From assembly GCA_900095875.1 (NCBI GenBank), contig LT608311.1:2512774-2576773 (forward strand): a DNA stretch of 64,000 nucleotides. The letters are read 5' to 3'. Below are positions 1 through 8,203 of the stretch, piece after piece (within the stretch, counting starts at the first letter, position 1; each line of letters begins with the position of its first letter). A program made the translations under genes and the position numbers. The stretch comes from Caecibacter massiliensis (GTDB lineage Bacteria > Bacillota > Negativicutes > Veillonellales > Megasphaeraceae). Under the pieces are notes generated by a model. That model was not told where the DNA came from. It worked only from the letters and a program-made list of their open reading frames with translations, and did not search any database.

Positions 1-974
1 ATGATATTAATCTGGTTATCAGACCGTCAGAATTCCTTGCTATCCTCGGCCCGTCCGGTTGTGGCAAGACGACATTGCTGCGGATTATCGGCGGCTTCCT
101 GAAACCTACCTCTGGCACAGTACGCCTCGATGGCACGGTCTATTCTGATTCATCAGTCATGGTTCCCATTGAAAACAGAGACCTTGGCATGGTGTTCCAG
201 TCCTTTGCCCTGTGGCCACATATGACTGTGCGGGAACATGTGGAATTTCCCCTGAAGAGCCGTAAAAAAGCAGGCTGGCCGGCAGAGAAAAAAGAAGCCG
301 CTGTCGCCCAGGCCATCCATGATATGGGACTCGATGCATTGGCCGACCGCTATCCCGGGGAACTGTCCGGCGGCCAGCGCCAGCGCGTATCCCTGGCCCG
401 GGCTATCGTCAGCAAGCCGTCCATCCTGCTTATGGATGAACCTCTGAGTGCTCTCGATGCCGAACTTAAAATCAATATGCGCAAAGAAATCCAGGACATA
501 CACCGCCGTACGGGCGCCATTATCATATACGTCACGCACGATCAGAGCGAAGCCCTGGCCATGGCAGACCGCATTCTGGTCATGCGTTACGGCGTCATCG
601 AACAACTGGGAACACCGGAAGAAATTTATACTCACCCGGAAAGCGAATTCGTCGCTACCTTCGTCAGCAAATGTAATCTCCTTCATGGCACCTGGCAGGG
701 GAGTGATTTTCATGTGGCGGGACATCCTTTCGTATATCCTGATACGGGTATTGCCTATCCGCTAAAAGAAAAAGGCCTCTATCCCGTCCGGCCGGAACAA
801 TTCCATATCACCTATGATGGGCCGGGACTGGAAGCGACCATAACGAACCGGCAGTTTCACGGAAGGGAAATACACTACGCCGTCACCTGTGGTAAAGAAG
901 AATTCCAAGTTTTTGCCCGGTCAGGAGAAGTATTTTTCCCCGGCGAATCGGTACGGCTCGTATTTACAGCGTGA
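1..974 (+). CDS. ABC transporter ATP-binding protein, FbpC/PotA-like (5' end outside window)
   Basis: The reading frame is open from base 3, so the start lies upstream; 323 residues are visible. It is the nucleotide-binding subunit of an importer. The sequence shows Walker A GPSGCGKT (bases 48-71), the ABC signature LSGGQRQRVSLARA, Walker B ILLMDEPLSALD and the H-loop VTHDQSEA. A C-terminal TOBE-like beta region of about 90 residues follows, as in ferric-iron, spermidine and 2-aminoethylphosphonate ATPases. The substrate cannot be told from this subunit. Its stop lies 14 bases before the start of the PHP hydrolase gene, so the two are probably one operon, and an organophosphate-type substrate is possible (inference). 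Confidence 0.9.
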   Translation, partial: DINLVIRPSEFLAILGPSGCGKTTLLRIIGGFLKPTSGTVRLDGTVYSDSSVMVPIENRDLGMVFQSFALWPHMTVREHVEFPLKSRKKAGWPAEKKEAAVAQAIHDMGLDALADRYPGELSGGQRQRVSLARAIVSKPSILLMDEPLSALDAELKINMRKEIQDIHRRTGAIIIYVTHDQSEALAMADRILVMRYGVIEQLGTPEEIYTHPESEFVATFVSKCNLLHGTWQGSDFHVAGHPFVYPDTGIAYPLKEKGLYPVRPEQFHITYDGPGLEATITNRQFHGREIHYAVTCGKEEFQVFARSGEVFFPGESVRLVFTA

Positions 975-988
975 AAAGAGGAAAGCAT

Positions 989-1738
989 ATGAATTATTTA
1001 TTTGATCTGCATACCCATACGCTGGCCAGTGGCCACGCCTATGGTTCCTTTACGGATAATATTGCTGCGGCCAGGAAACGGGGCCTCTGGGGTCTGGGGG
1101 TATCAGAACATTCCAGTTCCATGCCCGGTGCGCCGCAGCCTATCTTTTTTACCAATTTTAAAGTAATCCCTGACATCATCGATGGACTGCACGTTTTTAC
1201 AGGGATGGAACTCAATATCATAGATTATGAAGGCCATGTCGATATGGAAGAACGCATATTGCAGAAAGTCGATTACATCATTGCCAGTCTCCATAAAGAC
1301 TGCATCCAGTCCGAATCGGTAGAGGAGAACACATCGGCACTTATCGAGGCTATGAAAAATCCCTATGTTAAAATTCTTGGGCATCCTGACGATGACCGCT
1401 TTCCTGTCGATTATGAAAGACTCGTAGAGGCGGCTTCCCACGAACATATTGCCATGGAAATCAATAATAGTTCTGCTTCGCCACGTAACGGGCGTACCGG
1501 TGCAGAAAAAAATATTCCTGTGCTGCTGAAATATTGTCAGCAGTATCAGGTTCCTGTCATTGCCGGCAGTGACGCGCATATATGGCTCGATGTCGGAGAT
1601 TTGCAGCGGTCGGACGCCTTTTTGCAAGACGCCTGTTTTCCTGAATCTCTCGTTCTGAATGCGACGAAAGAAGGCTTATTATACGTCCTCAACGATACGC
1701 CGAGACGGAAGCGGCTTGCTGCCAGCCTGTCTGAATAG
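989..1738 (+). CDS. PHP-domain hydrolase, YcdX-like phosphatase
   Basis: A 249-residue protein of the polymerase-and-histidinol-phosphatase (PHP) superfamily. The N-terminal motif FDLHTHTLASGHAYG is the metal-binding HxH signature of the YcdX group, and later His/Asp clusters (SEHSSS, SLHKD, GHPDDDRF, AGSDAHIW) supply the remaining metal ligands. The family hydrolyses phosphate esters at a trinuclear metal centre. An in-frame GTG at 971 overlaps the previous stop, but the ATG at 989 is preferred because AGAGGAAAG sits at the correct distance. Tight linkage to the ABC ATPase suggests it processes an imported phosphorylated compound (inference). Confidence 0.85.
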   Translation: MNYLFDLHTHTLASGHAYGSFTDNIAAARKRGLWGLGVSEHSSSMPGAPQPIFFTNFKVIPDIIDGLHVFTGMELNIIDYEGHVDMEERILQKVDYIIASLHKDCIQSESVEENTSALIEAMKNPYVKILGHPDDDRFPVDYERLVEAASHEHIAMEINNSSASPRNGRTGAEKNIPVLLKYCQQYQVPVIAGSDAHIWLDVGDLQRSDAFLQDACFPESLVLNATKEGLLYVLNDTPRRKRLAASLSE

Positions 1739-1808
1739 ATGGTGTAGTGAACACCGGGAATATAAAAAAACAAAAGAATGGGATGGAAAAGTGTAGCACC
1801 TTTTTATA

Positions 1809-1837
1809 TTGCAACGCTTATCGAGCGGGTATATAAT
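1809..1837 (+). promoter_or_regulatory. sigma-A type promoter for the DMT-kinase fusion gene
   Basis: TTGCAA (1809-1814), a 17-base spacer and TATAAT (1832-1837) lie about 70 bases upstream of the ATG at 1908, which is preceded by GAGGAGG. Confidence 0.7.
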
Positions 1838-1907
1838 AAGATTTGCTTTGATGGTTTGATGTATCATTTCATTTAAAAGCAGTAATGTATGAAGAGGAGG
1901 CTTTTCT

Positions 1908-3533
1908 ATGTCATCTAAATTAGGCACAATCTATATTGTGCTGACAGCAATTGCCTTCGGGACCATGGAAATCTCGTTGAAAATCGCTGGCACTGTTTTT
2001 ACCCCCTTTCAATTGACCTTTCTTCGTTTTCTCGTCGGTGGGCTGCTGTTGATGCCATTGGCACTGCGGGATATGAAGAAGCGCCATATCCATCTGAATC
2101 GGTCTGATATAGCTTATCTGGCTGTGCTGGGGCTGGTCAATATCTGTTTCAGCATGATTTTGTTCCAGATTGGGGTCAATATGGCCAATGCCGGCCTTGC
2201 GGCTATCGTCTTTTCCAGTAATCCTGTCTTTGTCATGATTTTTTCGTATTTTATTATTCATGAAGCATTTACCCGCAAAAAGGCAATTACCCTGGTCCTG
2301 AGTATCGTCGGTCTGATTATCGTGGCCAATCCCGTAGCCATTATCGAAAGCGGCAATTTCGGGCTGCTCGTTTCGGCTGCGGCAGCTGTTTCCTTTGCCC
2401 TCTATACGACACTTGGTAAGCTGCGTATTGCCAAATTGGGCGGCAATGTAGAAAATGCCTTCAGTTTCCTTCTGGGCTGCTTTTTCCTGTTCTTTATTCT
2501 CCTGTTTCACGGCGATCCTATCCTGGGCGGCATCAATTCCCGTACTATCTGGCCGCTCATTTATTGCTCCCTCGTCGTTACCGGTTTCGGGTACCTGTGC
2601 TTCATGAAAGCAATTGAACTGACTGGCCCTTCCAATGCATCTTTTGCCTTCTTTATTAAACCAGTCATCGCGTTGATCCTGTCGGCGATTATTCTGTCGG
2701 AACCGATTACAATAAACGCTGTCATCGGTCTGGTTCTCATCCTTCTGGGCTGCACCATGGCAGGGCCTATCGAACATCTCCTGTTCCGCCATCATGCGGT
2801 CGGTGAAATCGAAGGGCGTAAGAATCATCCGGCATGGATCCGGGAAGATGCAGAATGCCCGCTGGTCATCACTATTTCCCGGGAATTCGGCAGTGGCGGC
2901 CGCAATATAGGCAAACTCGTAGCCCGCAAGCTGGGCGTGCCCTACTATGACACGGCTATTCTCAATATGACACGGAAAGAACATCCCCAGACATTCGAAG
3001 CCTGGCGCAAGGAAAAAGACAATCATCTCGGTCCGCTCCTGGCTAAAGTCTACGATGATTACGTCCATTATTCGACAGGGTATGAATCGAAGCGGCAGGA
3101 GATGTTTAATGATGAATCCGATGTTATCCGGGAACTAACCAACGGCAAATCCTGCGTTATCGTCGGGCGGCTGGCAAACTATATCCTGCGCAAGCGTCCC
3201 AATACATTTAATGTATTTATTTCTTCTGATCCAGACTGGGCTGTGCAGCGCATCATGCTGCGCGAACACGTCGATGCCGATACGGCCATGAAAATCCGCA
3301 ACCGCGTCAACAAGGAACGGCGCGACCACTGCATGTATTGCACTGATTCCTACTGGGGATATGGGGCCAATTACGATATGAGCCTGAAATCCAGCGATTA
3401 CGGTGTCGTAAAGACAGCAGACCTCATCCTGGCAGCAGCACAGCATCGTCTTACCATTTCGAAAGACGAACTCAATCCTGTCACAAAAGATAATGCCCAG
3501 AATGAAGAAACAACAGCTGTGCCCGAAGCCTGA
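1908..3533 (+). CDS. EamA/DMT-family transporter fused to a cytidylate-kinase-like domain
   Basis: A 541-residue two-domain protein. Residues 1-290 form about ten hydrophobic segments with EamA (drug/metabolite transporter) character. Residues 318-520 form a P-loop kinase-like domain of the cytidylate-kinase-like (Cytidylate_kin2) type: ITISREFGSGG followed by RNIGK carries the GxxxxGK core (331-336), and INGR-like, R-rich lid sequences follow (VGRLANYILRKRP, NRVNKERRDHCMYC). The Ser/Thr that usually follows the P-loop lysine is Leu, which I recall as common in this family. There is no stop or frameshift between the halves. Known DMT proteins are usually about 300 residues. The function of the fused domain is unknown: it could phosphorylate an imported nucleoside-like substrate or sense nucleotides (inference). 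Confidence 0.85.
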   Translation: MSSKLGTIYIVLTAIAFGTMEISLKIAGTVFTPFQLTFLRFLVGGLLLMPLALRDMKKRHIHLNRSDIAYLAVLGLVNICFSMILFQIGVNMANAGLAAIVFSSNPVFVMIFSYFIIHEAFTRKKAITLVLSIVGLIIVANPVAIIESGNFGLLVSAAAAVSFALYTTLGKLRIAKLGGNVENAFSFLLGCFFLFFILLFHGDPILGGINSRTIWPLIYCSLVVTGFGYLCFMKAIELTGPSNASFAFFIKPVIALILSAIILSEPITINAVIGLVLILLGCTMAGPIEHLLFRHHAVGEIEGRKNHPAWIREDAECPLVITISREFGSGGRNIGKLVARKLGVPYYDTAILNMTRKEHPQTFEAWRKEKDNHLGPLLAKVYDDYVHYSTGYESKRQEMFNDESDVIRELTNGKSCVIVGRLANYILRKRPNTFNVFISSDPDWAVQRIMLREHVDADTAMKIRNRVNKERRDHCMYCTDSYWGYGANYDMSLKSSDYGVVKTADLILAAAQHRLTISKDELNPVTKDNAQNEETTAVPEA

Positions 3534-3580
3534 TGCGGTATAGGTGTTACCGGGCAGGGAAAATTTCTTTTGAAAAAGAC

Positions 3581-3609
3581 TTGCATTATCCTGCTATATC
3601 GGGTATACT
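3581..3609 (+). promoter_or_regulatory. promoter of the metK S-box transcript
   Basis: TTGCAT (3581-3586), a 17-base spacer and TATACT (3604-3609) place transcription start about 20 bases before the riboswitch. Confidence 0.75.
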
Positions 3610-3636
3610 ATCTTACGTCAAATAAAATATAGTTCC

Positions 3637-3734
3637 ATCAAGAGACGGCGGAGGGACTGGCCCTGTGATGCCGCAGCAACCTTCATCTACTGAAAGGTGC
3701 TAAATCCAACAGTGTATATACTGGCAGATGGGTA
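3637..3734 (+). ncRNA. SAM-I (S-box) riboswitch upstream of metK
   Basis: The conserved S-box core is readable: AGAG...GGAGGGACTGGCCCTGTGATG, then CCGCAGCAACC, GGTGCTAAATCCA and the closing CAGATG. SAM binding to this fold stabilises a downstream terminator. The position directly before S-adenosylmethionine synthetase is a classic S-box context, giving product feedback on metK. Confidence 0.95.
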
Positions 3735-3740
3735 TACGTA

Positions 3741-3771
3741 GCCCCCTCTTGTCAGAGAGGGCTTTTTTTTA
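3741..3771 (+). terminator. S-box expression-platform terminator
   Basis: GCCCCCTCT and AGAGAGGGC form a hairpin with one mismatch, followed by eight T. It lies between the riboswitch aptamer and the metK ribosome-binding site. Confidence 0.9.
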
Positions 3772-3815
3772 CATACGTATCAAATGGAACTAAAAAAGTT
3801 AAGGAGGATATACAA

Positions 3816-5006
3816 ATGGCTAAAAACCGCGAATTCTTTACTTCTGAATCCGTTACTGAAGGTCATCCAGATAAGATGGCTGACCAGATTTCCGACAGCA
3901 TCCTTGATGCCATCCTGGCAAAAGACAAAAATGCCCGCGTTGCCTGCGAAACGCTGGTAACGACTGGCATGGTCCATGTCGTAGGTGAAATTTCCACTAC
4001 CTGCTATGTCGATATTCCCCATATCGTCCGCGAAACAATCCGTGAAATCGGTTACACGCGGGCTAAATATGGCTTTGACTGCGATACATGCGGCATCCTC
4101 GTATCCCTTGACGAACAGTCTTCAGATATTGCTATGGGCGTCGATGAAGCTATGGAAGCAAAAGAAGGGCAGAAGGATAAATTTGATATGATTGGTGCCG
4201 GTGACCAGGGTATGATGTTCGGCTACGCTACTAATGAAACGGACGATTACATGCCACTGCCGATTTCCCTGGCACACCGTCTGGCACGCCGCCTGGCGAA
4301 AGTCCGTAAGGATGGCACGCTGTCTTATCTCCGTCCCGATGGAAAGACACAGGTCACGGTCGAATACGATGACGGCAAGCCGGTCCGTATCGACACCATT
4401 GTTATTTCGGCACAGCACAGCCCGGAAGTAACACGTGACCAGATTGAAAAAGACCTCCTCGAATACGTCATCAAGCCGGAACTTCCTGAAGGCCTGTTCG
4501 ATGACAAGACAAAACTGTATATTAATCCGACGGGACGGTTCGTCATCGGCGGCCCTCAGGGTGATTCGGGCCTCACGGGACGGAAAATCATCGTCGATAC
4601 GTACGGCGGCATGGCCCGTCATGGCGGCGGATGCTTCTCCGGCAAGGACCCCACAAAAGTCGACCGTTCGGCCGCTTATGCAGCCCGTTATGTAGCCAAG
4701 AATATTGTTGCCGCAGGACTGGCTGATAAGGTCGAAATCCAGCTGGCTTATGCCATAGGCGTTGCCCGCCCTGTTTCTATCCACGTTGAAACGTTCGGTA
4801 CAGGCAAGGTCGATAACGATGTCATCGTCAGCCTGATCAATAAACACTTTGATCTCCGCCCGGCCGGCATCATCGAAATGCTCGACCTGCAGCGTCCTAT
4901 CTACAAACAGACCGCTGCTTATGGTCACTTTGGCCGCAACGATCTGGATCTTCCCTGGGAAAAGACCGATAAGGCCGATATTCTACGTAAAGAAGCCGGA
5001 TTATAA
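3816..5006 (+). CDS. metK: S-adenosylmethionine synthetase
   Basis: A 396-residue full-length MetK, which makes S-adenosylmethionine from methionine and ATP in the cytosol. It begins [21 protein letters not shown] and contains [12 protein letters not shown] (ATP-binding loop) and [22 protein letters not shown] (P-loop-like K+/phosphate site), all family hallmarks. AAGGAGG precedes the ATG. It is the first gene after the S-box and terminator, so it should be induced when SAM is low. Confidence 0.98.
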   Translation: MAKNREFFTSESVTEGHPDKMADQISDSILDAILAKDKNARVACETLVTTGMVHVVGEISTTCYVDIPHIVRETIREIGYTRAKYGFDCDTCGILVSLDEQSSDIAMGVDEAMEAKEGQKDKFDMIGAGDQGMMFGYATNETDDYMPLPISLAHRLARRLAKVRKDGTLSYLRPDGKTQVTVEYDDGKPVRIDTIVISAQHSPEVTRDQIEKDLLEYVIKPELPEGLFDDKTKLYINPTGRFVIGGPQGDSGLTGRKIIVDTYGGMARHGGGCFSGKDPTKVDRSAAYAARYVAKNIVAAGLADKVEIQLAYAIGVARPVSIHVETFGTGKVDNDVIVSLINKHFDLRPAGIIEMLDLQRPIYKQTAAYGHFGRNDLDLPWEKTDKADILRKEAGL

Positions 5007-5073
5007 TAGGCAATCATCCTTGATGTCTGCCTGAGGAAAGTGTATGACTTCACTTTCTACAGTACTTTACGGA

Positions 5074-5102
5074 TTGACAAATATGCTCTTTTTGAGTATA
5101 AT
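5074..5102 (+). promoter_or_regulatory. consensus promoter of rpsU
   Basis: Perfect TTGACA (5074-5079), 17-base spacer and TATAAT (5097-5102), about 55 bases upstream of the rpsU start. Confidence 0.85.
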
Positions 5103-5157
5103 TTCAATGTGTGCAGTAAAGCACTCCCTAACATACATTTGGAGGGAGGGATATAGA

Positions 5158-5337
5158 ATGGCAGAAATCAAAGTTGGTAAAAATGAATCCTTGGACAGCG
5201 CACTGCGCCGTTTCAAACGTTCTTGCCAAAAAGCAGGTGTTCTTTCCGAAGTCCGGAAACGCGAACACTATGAAAAACCGAGCGTACGGAGAAAGAAAAA
5301 ATCTGAAGCAGCACGGAAACGGAAGTATAGAGCATAA
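5158..5337 (+). CDS. rpsU: 30S ribosomal protein S21
   Basis: A 59-residue basic protein with the S21 signature: [18 protein letters not shown], then the KREHYEKPS segment and the Lys/Arg-rich tail [16 protein letters not shown]. The ATG at 5158 is preceded by GGAGGGAGG; an upstream in-frame extension is not supported. It lies directly before yqeY, a common arrangement in Firmicutes. Confidence 0.97.
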   Translation: MAEIKVGKNESLDSALRRFKRSCQKAGVLSEVRKREHYEKPSVRRKKKSEAARKRKYRA

Positions 5338-5362
5338 TCGCAAAGAGTAGAAGGGTGATATC

Positions 5363-5815
5363 ATGTCTCTGAAAGAAGAACTGCTTCAAGATATGAAAAC
5401 GGCAATGAAAGCGAAAGAAGCTGGTAAGACGGCTCTTTCCGTCATACGCATGGTCCGTAATTCCATTAGAAATACGGAAATCAATGGTAAATGCGAACTG
5501 GATGATGCCGGTGTAGCAGCAGTCATTGCCAAAGAAATGAAACAGCGCAAAGAATCGCTGGCTGAATTTGAAAAAGCCGGCCGTACTGACCTGGCAGACC
5601 AGACAAAGGCTGAAATGGCCGTTCTGGAAAAGTATATGCCAAAACAGCTGACGGAAGATGAAGTTGCGCAAATCGTCCGTGACACCATTGCCGGGCAGGA
5701 TGCGTCGTCTCTTAAGATGGGCGATGTCATGAAGCTCGTCATGCCGAAAGTCAAGGGCAAAGCCGACGGGAAGGTCGTTTCCCAGACCGTCAAAAAAATC
5801 TTACAAAACAAGTAG
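5363..5815 (+). CDS. yqeY: YqeY/GatB-related domain protein
   Basis: A 150-residue YqeY protein. It has the N-terminal helical part SLKEELLQDMKTAMKAKEAGK and the C-terminal GatB-YqeY tail (YMPKQLTEDEVAQIV ... MGDVMKLVMPKVKGKADGK). The family resembles the tRNA-binding tail of the GatB amidotransferase subunit, but its role is not established. It starts 25 bases after rpsU and is probably cotranscribed with it. Confidence 0.93.
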   Translation: MSLKEELLQDMKTAMKAKEAGKTALSVIRMVRNSIRNTEINGKCELDDAGVAAVIAKEMKQRKESLAEFEKAGRTDLADQTKAEMAVLEKYMPKQLTEDEVAQIVRDTIAGQDASSLKMGDVMKLVMPKVKGKADGKVVSQTVKKILQNK

Positions 5816-5834
5816 TGAATTTATCATAAATCGC

Positions 5835-5863
5835 TTGACAAATCCGCTGATTGATTGTAATAT
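5835..5863 (+). promoter_or_regulatory. promoter of glutamine synthetase leader
   Basis: TTGACA (5835-5840), 17-base spacer and TAATAT (5858-5863). The predicted start of transcription falls at the first leader hairpin. Confidence 0.65.
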
Positions 5864-5868
5864 TTAAA

Positions 5869-5947
5869 CATGATTTAGACAACAAAATAAGTCATGAATC
5901 AAGTCAAAGAAGACTTCAAACCAAATTTTTGGGGAGAAGTCTTTTTT
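5869..5947 (+). promoter_or_regulatory. Attenuator leader with ANTAR-like hexaloop hairpin and intrinsic terminator
   Basis: Three elements are visible. Hairpin 1 pairs CATGATTTA (5869-5877) with TAAGTCATG (5888-5896), one G-U pair. Hairpin 2 pairs AAGTC (5901-5905) with GACTT (5912-5916) around the six-base loop AAAGAA, which has A at position 1 and G at position 4 as in ANTAR-protein target loops. The terminator pairs AAGACTTC (5910-5917) with GAAGTCTT (5936-5943) and runs into T. Hairpin 2 and the terminator share bases 5912-5916, so they exclude each other. ANTAR control is an inference: the first hairpin has a ten-base loop rather than six. Confidence 0.55.
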
Positions 5948-5969
5948 ATTTGTTAAGGAGGAATTGGGT

Positions 5970-7871
5970 ATGGTAAAAGAAGATTTAGTTTATGTCATTC
6001 CTGCAGGTCAGTATGGTAAAGAAGGGGTATTGGCCCTGCTCGAACAGCATCCGGAAATCAAATTCGTATCTCTCGTAGGCGTCGATCTCGCCGGCAATGA
6101 TACAGATGAAAAGATTCCTATTTCTACGTTCTTTGATGACTATGATGATTTCTTCAATGCAACGGCTTTCCAGACAGATGGTTCTTCCGTCGTCCTGCCG
6201 GGTATTGCAACGCTTTCCAATGCCCGTGTTGATATCAAGGCTGACCCCGGTGTAAACTGGTTCGTCGATTATAACGATGGCAACATCGATTATGCAACAG
6301 GCAAGCCGGTTGGTACTCTCCGTATCCCCAGCTTTCTGCGTCATGCAACGGGCTATATCGATTCCCGTTCCATTCTCCGCAACACATTGAATTATGTTAA
6401 TGATGAACTTCTGGCAGTCATCAAAAAATACGGCGTCAAAGGCCTGACCATTAATACTGACGATATCGAAAAAATCGTATTTACGACGGCAACCGAACTG
6501 GAATTCTGGGTCAAGACCCCGAGCCAGGAAGTGGCAACACGCAGCCTTTCCGTTACACAGAAACTGCAGGAATCGTATTGGCAGCGTACACACGGCGTAG
6601 TCCGTACAGCTTTGGAACAGGCTGTTGAACGCCTCCGTCTCTATGGCCTCGAACCAGAAATGGGTCATAAAGAAGTCGGTGGTATCAAAGCCCAGATTGA
6701 TGATTCCGGTAATCTGATTTACGTTCTCGAACAGCTCGAAATCGACTGGAAATACACAGGCGATCCCGTACAGACGGCTGATAACGAAATCCAGGCCCGT
6801 GTCATCGTCCGTGAAGTATTCCGTGAAAATGGTCTTGAAGTTACGTTCCAGGCTAAACCGATTCAGGGCGTTGCCGGCAGTGGCGAACACACCCATATCG
6901 GCATCGGTGCCATCATGAAGAACGGTAAATTCGTCAACCTCTACAATCCTGATGACATGTCCCAGGAATTCCTGTCTGCTCTCGGCTATGGTGCTATCAT
7001 GGGCATCCTGAAACATTACGAAGTCATCAATCCGTTCGTTTCTTCGACAAACGATGCCCTCAATCGTCTCAAACCGGGCTTTGAAGCTCCGGTCTGCATC
7101 GTAACAGCCCTCGGTGGCGAAACACCGGCTGTACAGTCCCGTAACCGTTCGGTCCTCATCGGCCTGATCCGCAATACGATGAAACCGGCTGCTACCCGTT
7201 TCGAACTGCGTGCTCCTAACGCTTTCACTAATACTTATATTGCCATTTCCCTGTTGTATATTGCCGCTCTCGACGGTATCAAATATGCCCTGTCCAGTGG
7301 CAAGACACCGGCTGAATTATGTGCCGAACTTTCGAAGAAACCGGGCGATGACGCCGATTACCTTGAAAAAGACCGCGCATACCGCAGCGAAGTTGATGTA
7401 TTTGAAGCCTTTACCGATGAAGAACGGGCTGACATGTTTGGCAAGGCTCCGAAGACCGTCTGGGAAAACTTCAAAGCTCTCGACGAATATCCGGAAAAAC
7501 TGGCAGAAATTACCAAAGGTGCCTTTGAAAAACGTTTCGTAGAATCGTTTAAACTGGGTGCTCTTACCCGCTGGGCTCTGGAACTCCAGTACCGCATCAT
7601 CCCGGACAACCTGGAAAAGGTCATTGCCTGCAAACAACTTCATACAGAAGCCGATTCCAACCCGCTGGAAGTTGAACGCTGGAAGATCATCAACACGCTC
7701 CGTACAGAACTGGGCCGCGATACGGAAAAGAATCTGTCTATCTTCTCCAAAATCAAAAAAGCCCTGGCTGTCAAAGATTATGATACGGCTTCCGACCTGA
7801 TGGTCATCATGAACGACAAGATGGATGAATTGCTGAATCTGTATTATGAATACAGCCACAATGCATTCTAA
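5970..7871 (+). CDS. Glutamine synthetase, large clostridial type
   Basis: A 633-residue ATP-dependent glutamate-ammonia ligase, longer than GSI (about 450) and shorter than typical GSIII (about 700). Recognisable blocks are an N-terminal beta-grasp-like part (FVSLVGVDLAGNDTDEKIPI; LPGIATLSNARVDIKADPG), the catalytic-domain ELEFWVKTP, the metal/ATP motif GSGEHTHIGIGA, NRLKPGFEAPVC, and the arginine-bearing RNRSVLIGLIR ... RFELRAPNAFTNTYIA. A C-terminal helical region of about 170 residues is the family's extra part. The ATG at 5970 follows AAGGAGG; a TTG at 5964 is too close to it. Expression is probably set by the leader attenuator. Confidence 0.93.
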   Translation: MVKEDLVYVIPAGQYGKEGVLALLEQHPEIKFVSLVGVDLAGNDTDEKIPISTFFDDYDDFFNATAFQTDGSSVVLPGIATLSNARVDIKADPGVNWFVDYNDGNIDYATGKPVGTLRIPSFLRHATGYIDSRSILRNTLNYVNDELLAVIKKYGVKGLTINTDDIEKIVFTTATELEFWVKTPSQEVATRSLSVTQKLQESYWQRTHGVVRTALEQAVERLRLYGLEPEMGHKEVGGIKAQIDDSGNLIYVLEQLEIDWKYTGDPVQTADNEIQARVIVREVFRENGLEVTFQAKPIQGVAGSGEHTHIGIGAIMKNGKFVNLYNPDDMSQEFLSALGYGAIMGILKHYEVINPFVSSTNDALNRLKPGFEAPVCIVTALGGETPAVQSRNRSVLIGLIRNTMKPAATRFELRAPNAFTNTYIAISLLYIAALDGIKYALSSGKTPAELCAELSKKPGDDADYLEKDRAYRSEVDVFEAFTDEERADMFGKAPKTVWENFKALDEYPEKLAEITKGAFEKRFVESFKLGALTRWALELQYRIIPDNLEKVIACKQLHTEADSNPLEVERWKIINTLRTELGRDTEKNLSIFSKIKKALAVKDYDTASDLMVIMNDKMDELLNLYYEYSHNAF

Positions 7872-7911
7872 TAAACATTGCAGTCTGTGATGTAGTAATA
7901 CTGCATAAAGT

Positions 7912-7957
7912 AAACACCTGTCTTAGGGGAGAATTATCTCATAAGGCAGGTGTTTTT
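7912..7957 (+). terminator. intrinsic terminator after glutamine synthetase
   Basis: ACACCTGTCTTA and TAAGGCAGGTGT form a 12-base stem with one G-U pair around a 17-18-base loop, followed by TTTTT. Confidence 0.85.
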
Positions 7958-8203
7958 GCGTCGTACGGCCATTGTCTCTCAAGCGGAACAGGTATTCAGC
8001 CAAAAGAACAGAAAGTTATTTATCTAATATACGCATATTGACTGGAGAAATAAGATATTTCTATTCACAATATGTATCAATAACCTGTATTAAAGTACAG
8101 GTTATTTTTTTTTGAAATTTAGTATCCTATACGTAGATAAATAGAACTAAAAAAATAACAAAAGAATGCCCACGATGAATCATTTTGTAAAGGAGGTTGT
8201 ATT
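7958..8203. other. Intergenic stretch with a second terminator
   Basis: Between the glutamine synthetase terminator and the SPFH gene there is no convincing ORF. A perfect nine-base hairpin TAACCTGTA/TACAGGTTA (8081-8103) is followed by A and a run of at least eight T, so it is a second intrinsic terminator with no visible gene of its own. A weak TTGACT box lies at 8038. A promoter-like TTGAAA (8112-8117) with TAGATA (8134-8139) precedes the SPFH operon, whose ATG has AAAGGAGG. Confidence 0.6.

Noticed and set aside
1920-3068. A 382-codon open frame on the minus strand
   Set aside because: It is the antisense shadow of the DMT-kinase fusion gene, with low-complexity polar composition and no ribosome site.
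5985-7016. A 343-codon open frame on the minus strand
   Set aside because: Shadow of glutamine synthetase; no family resemblance.
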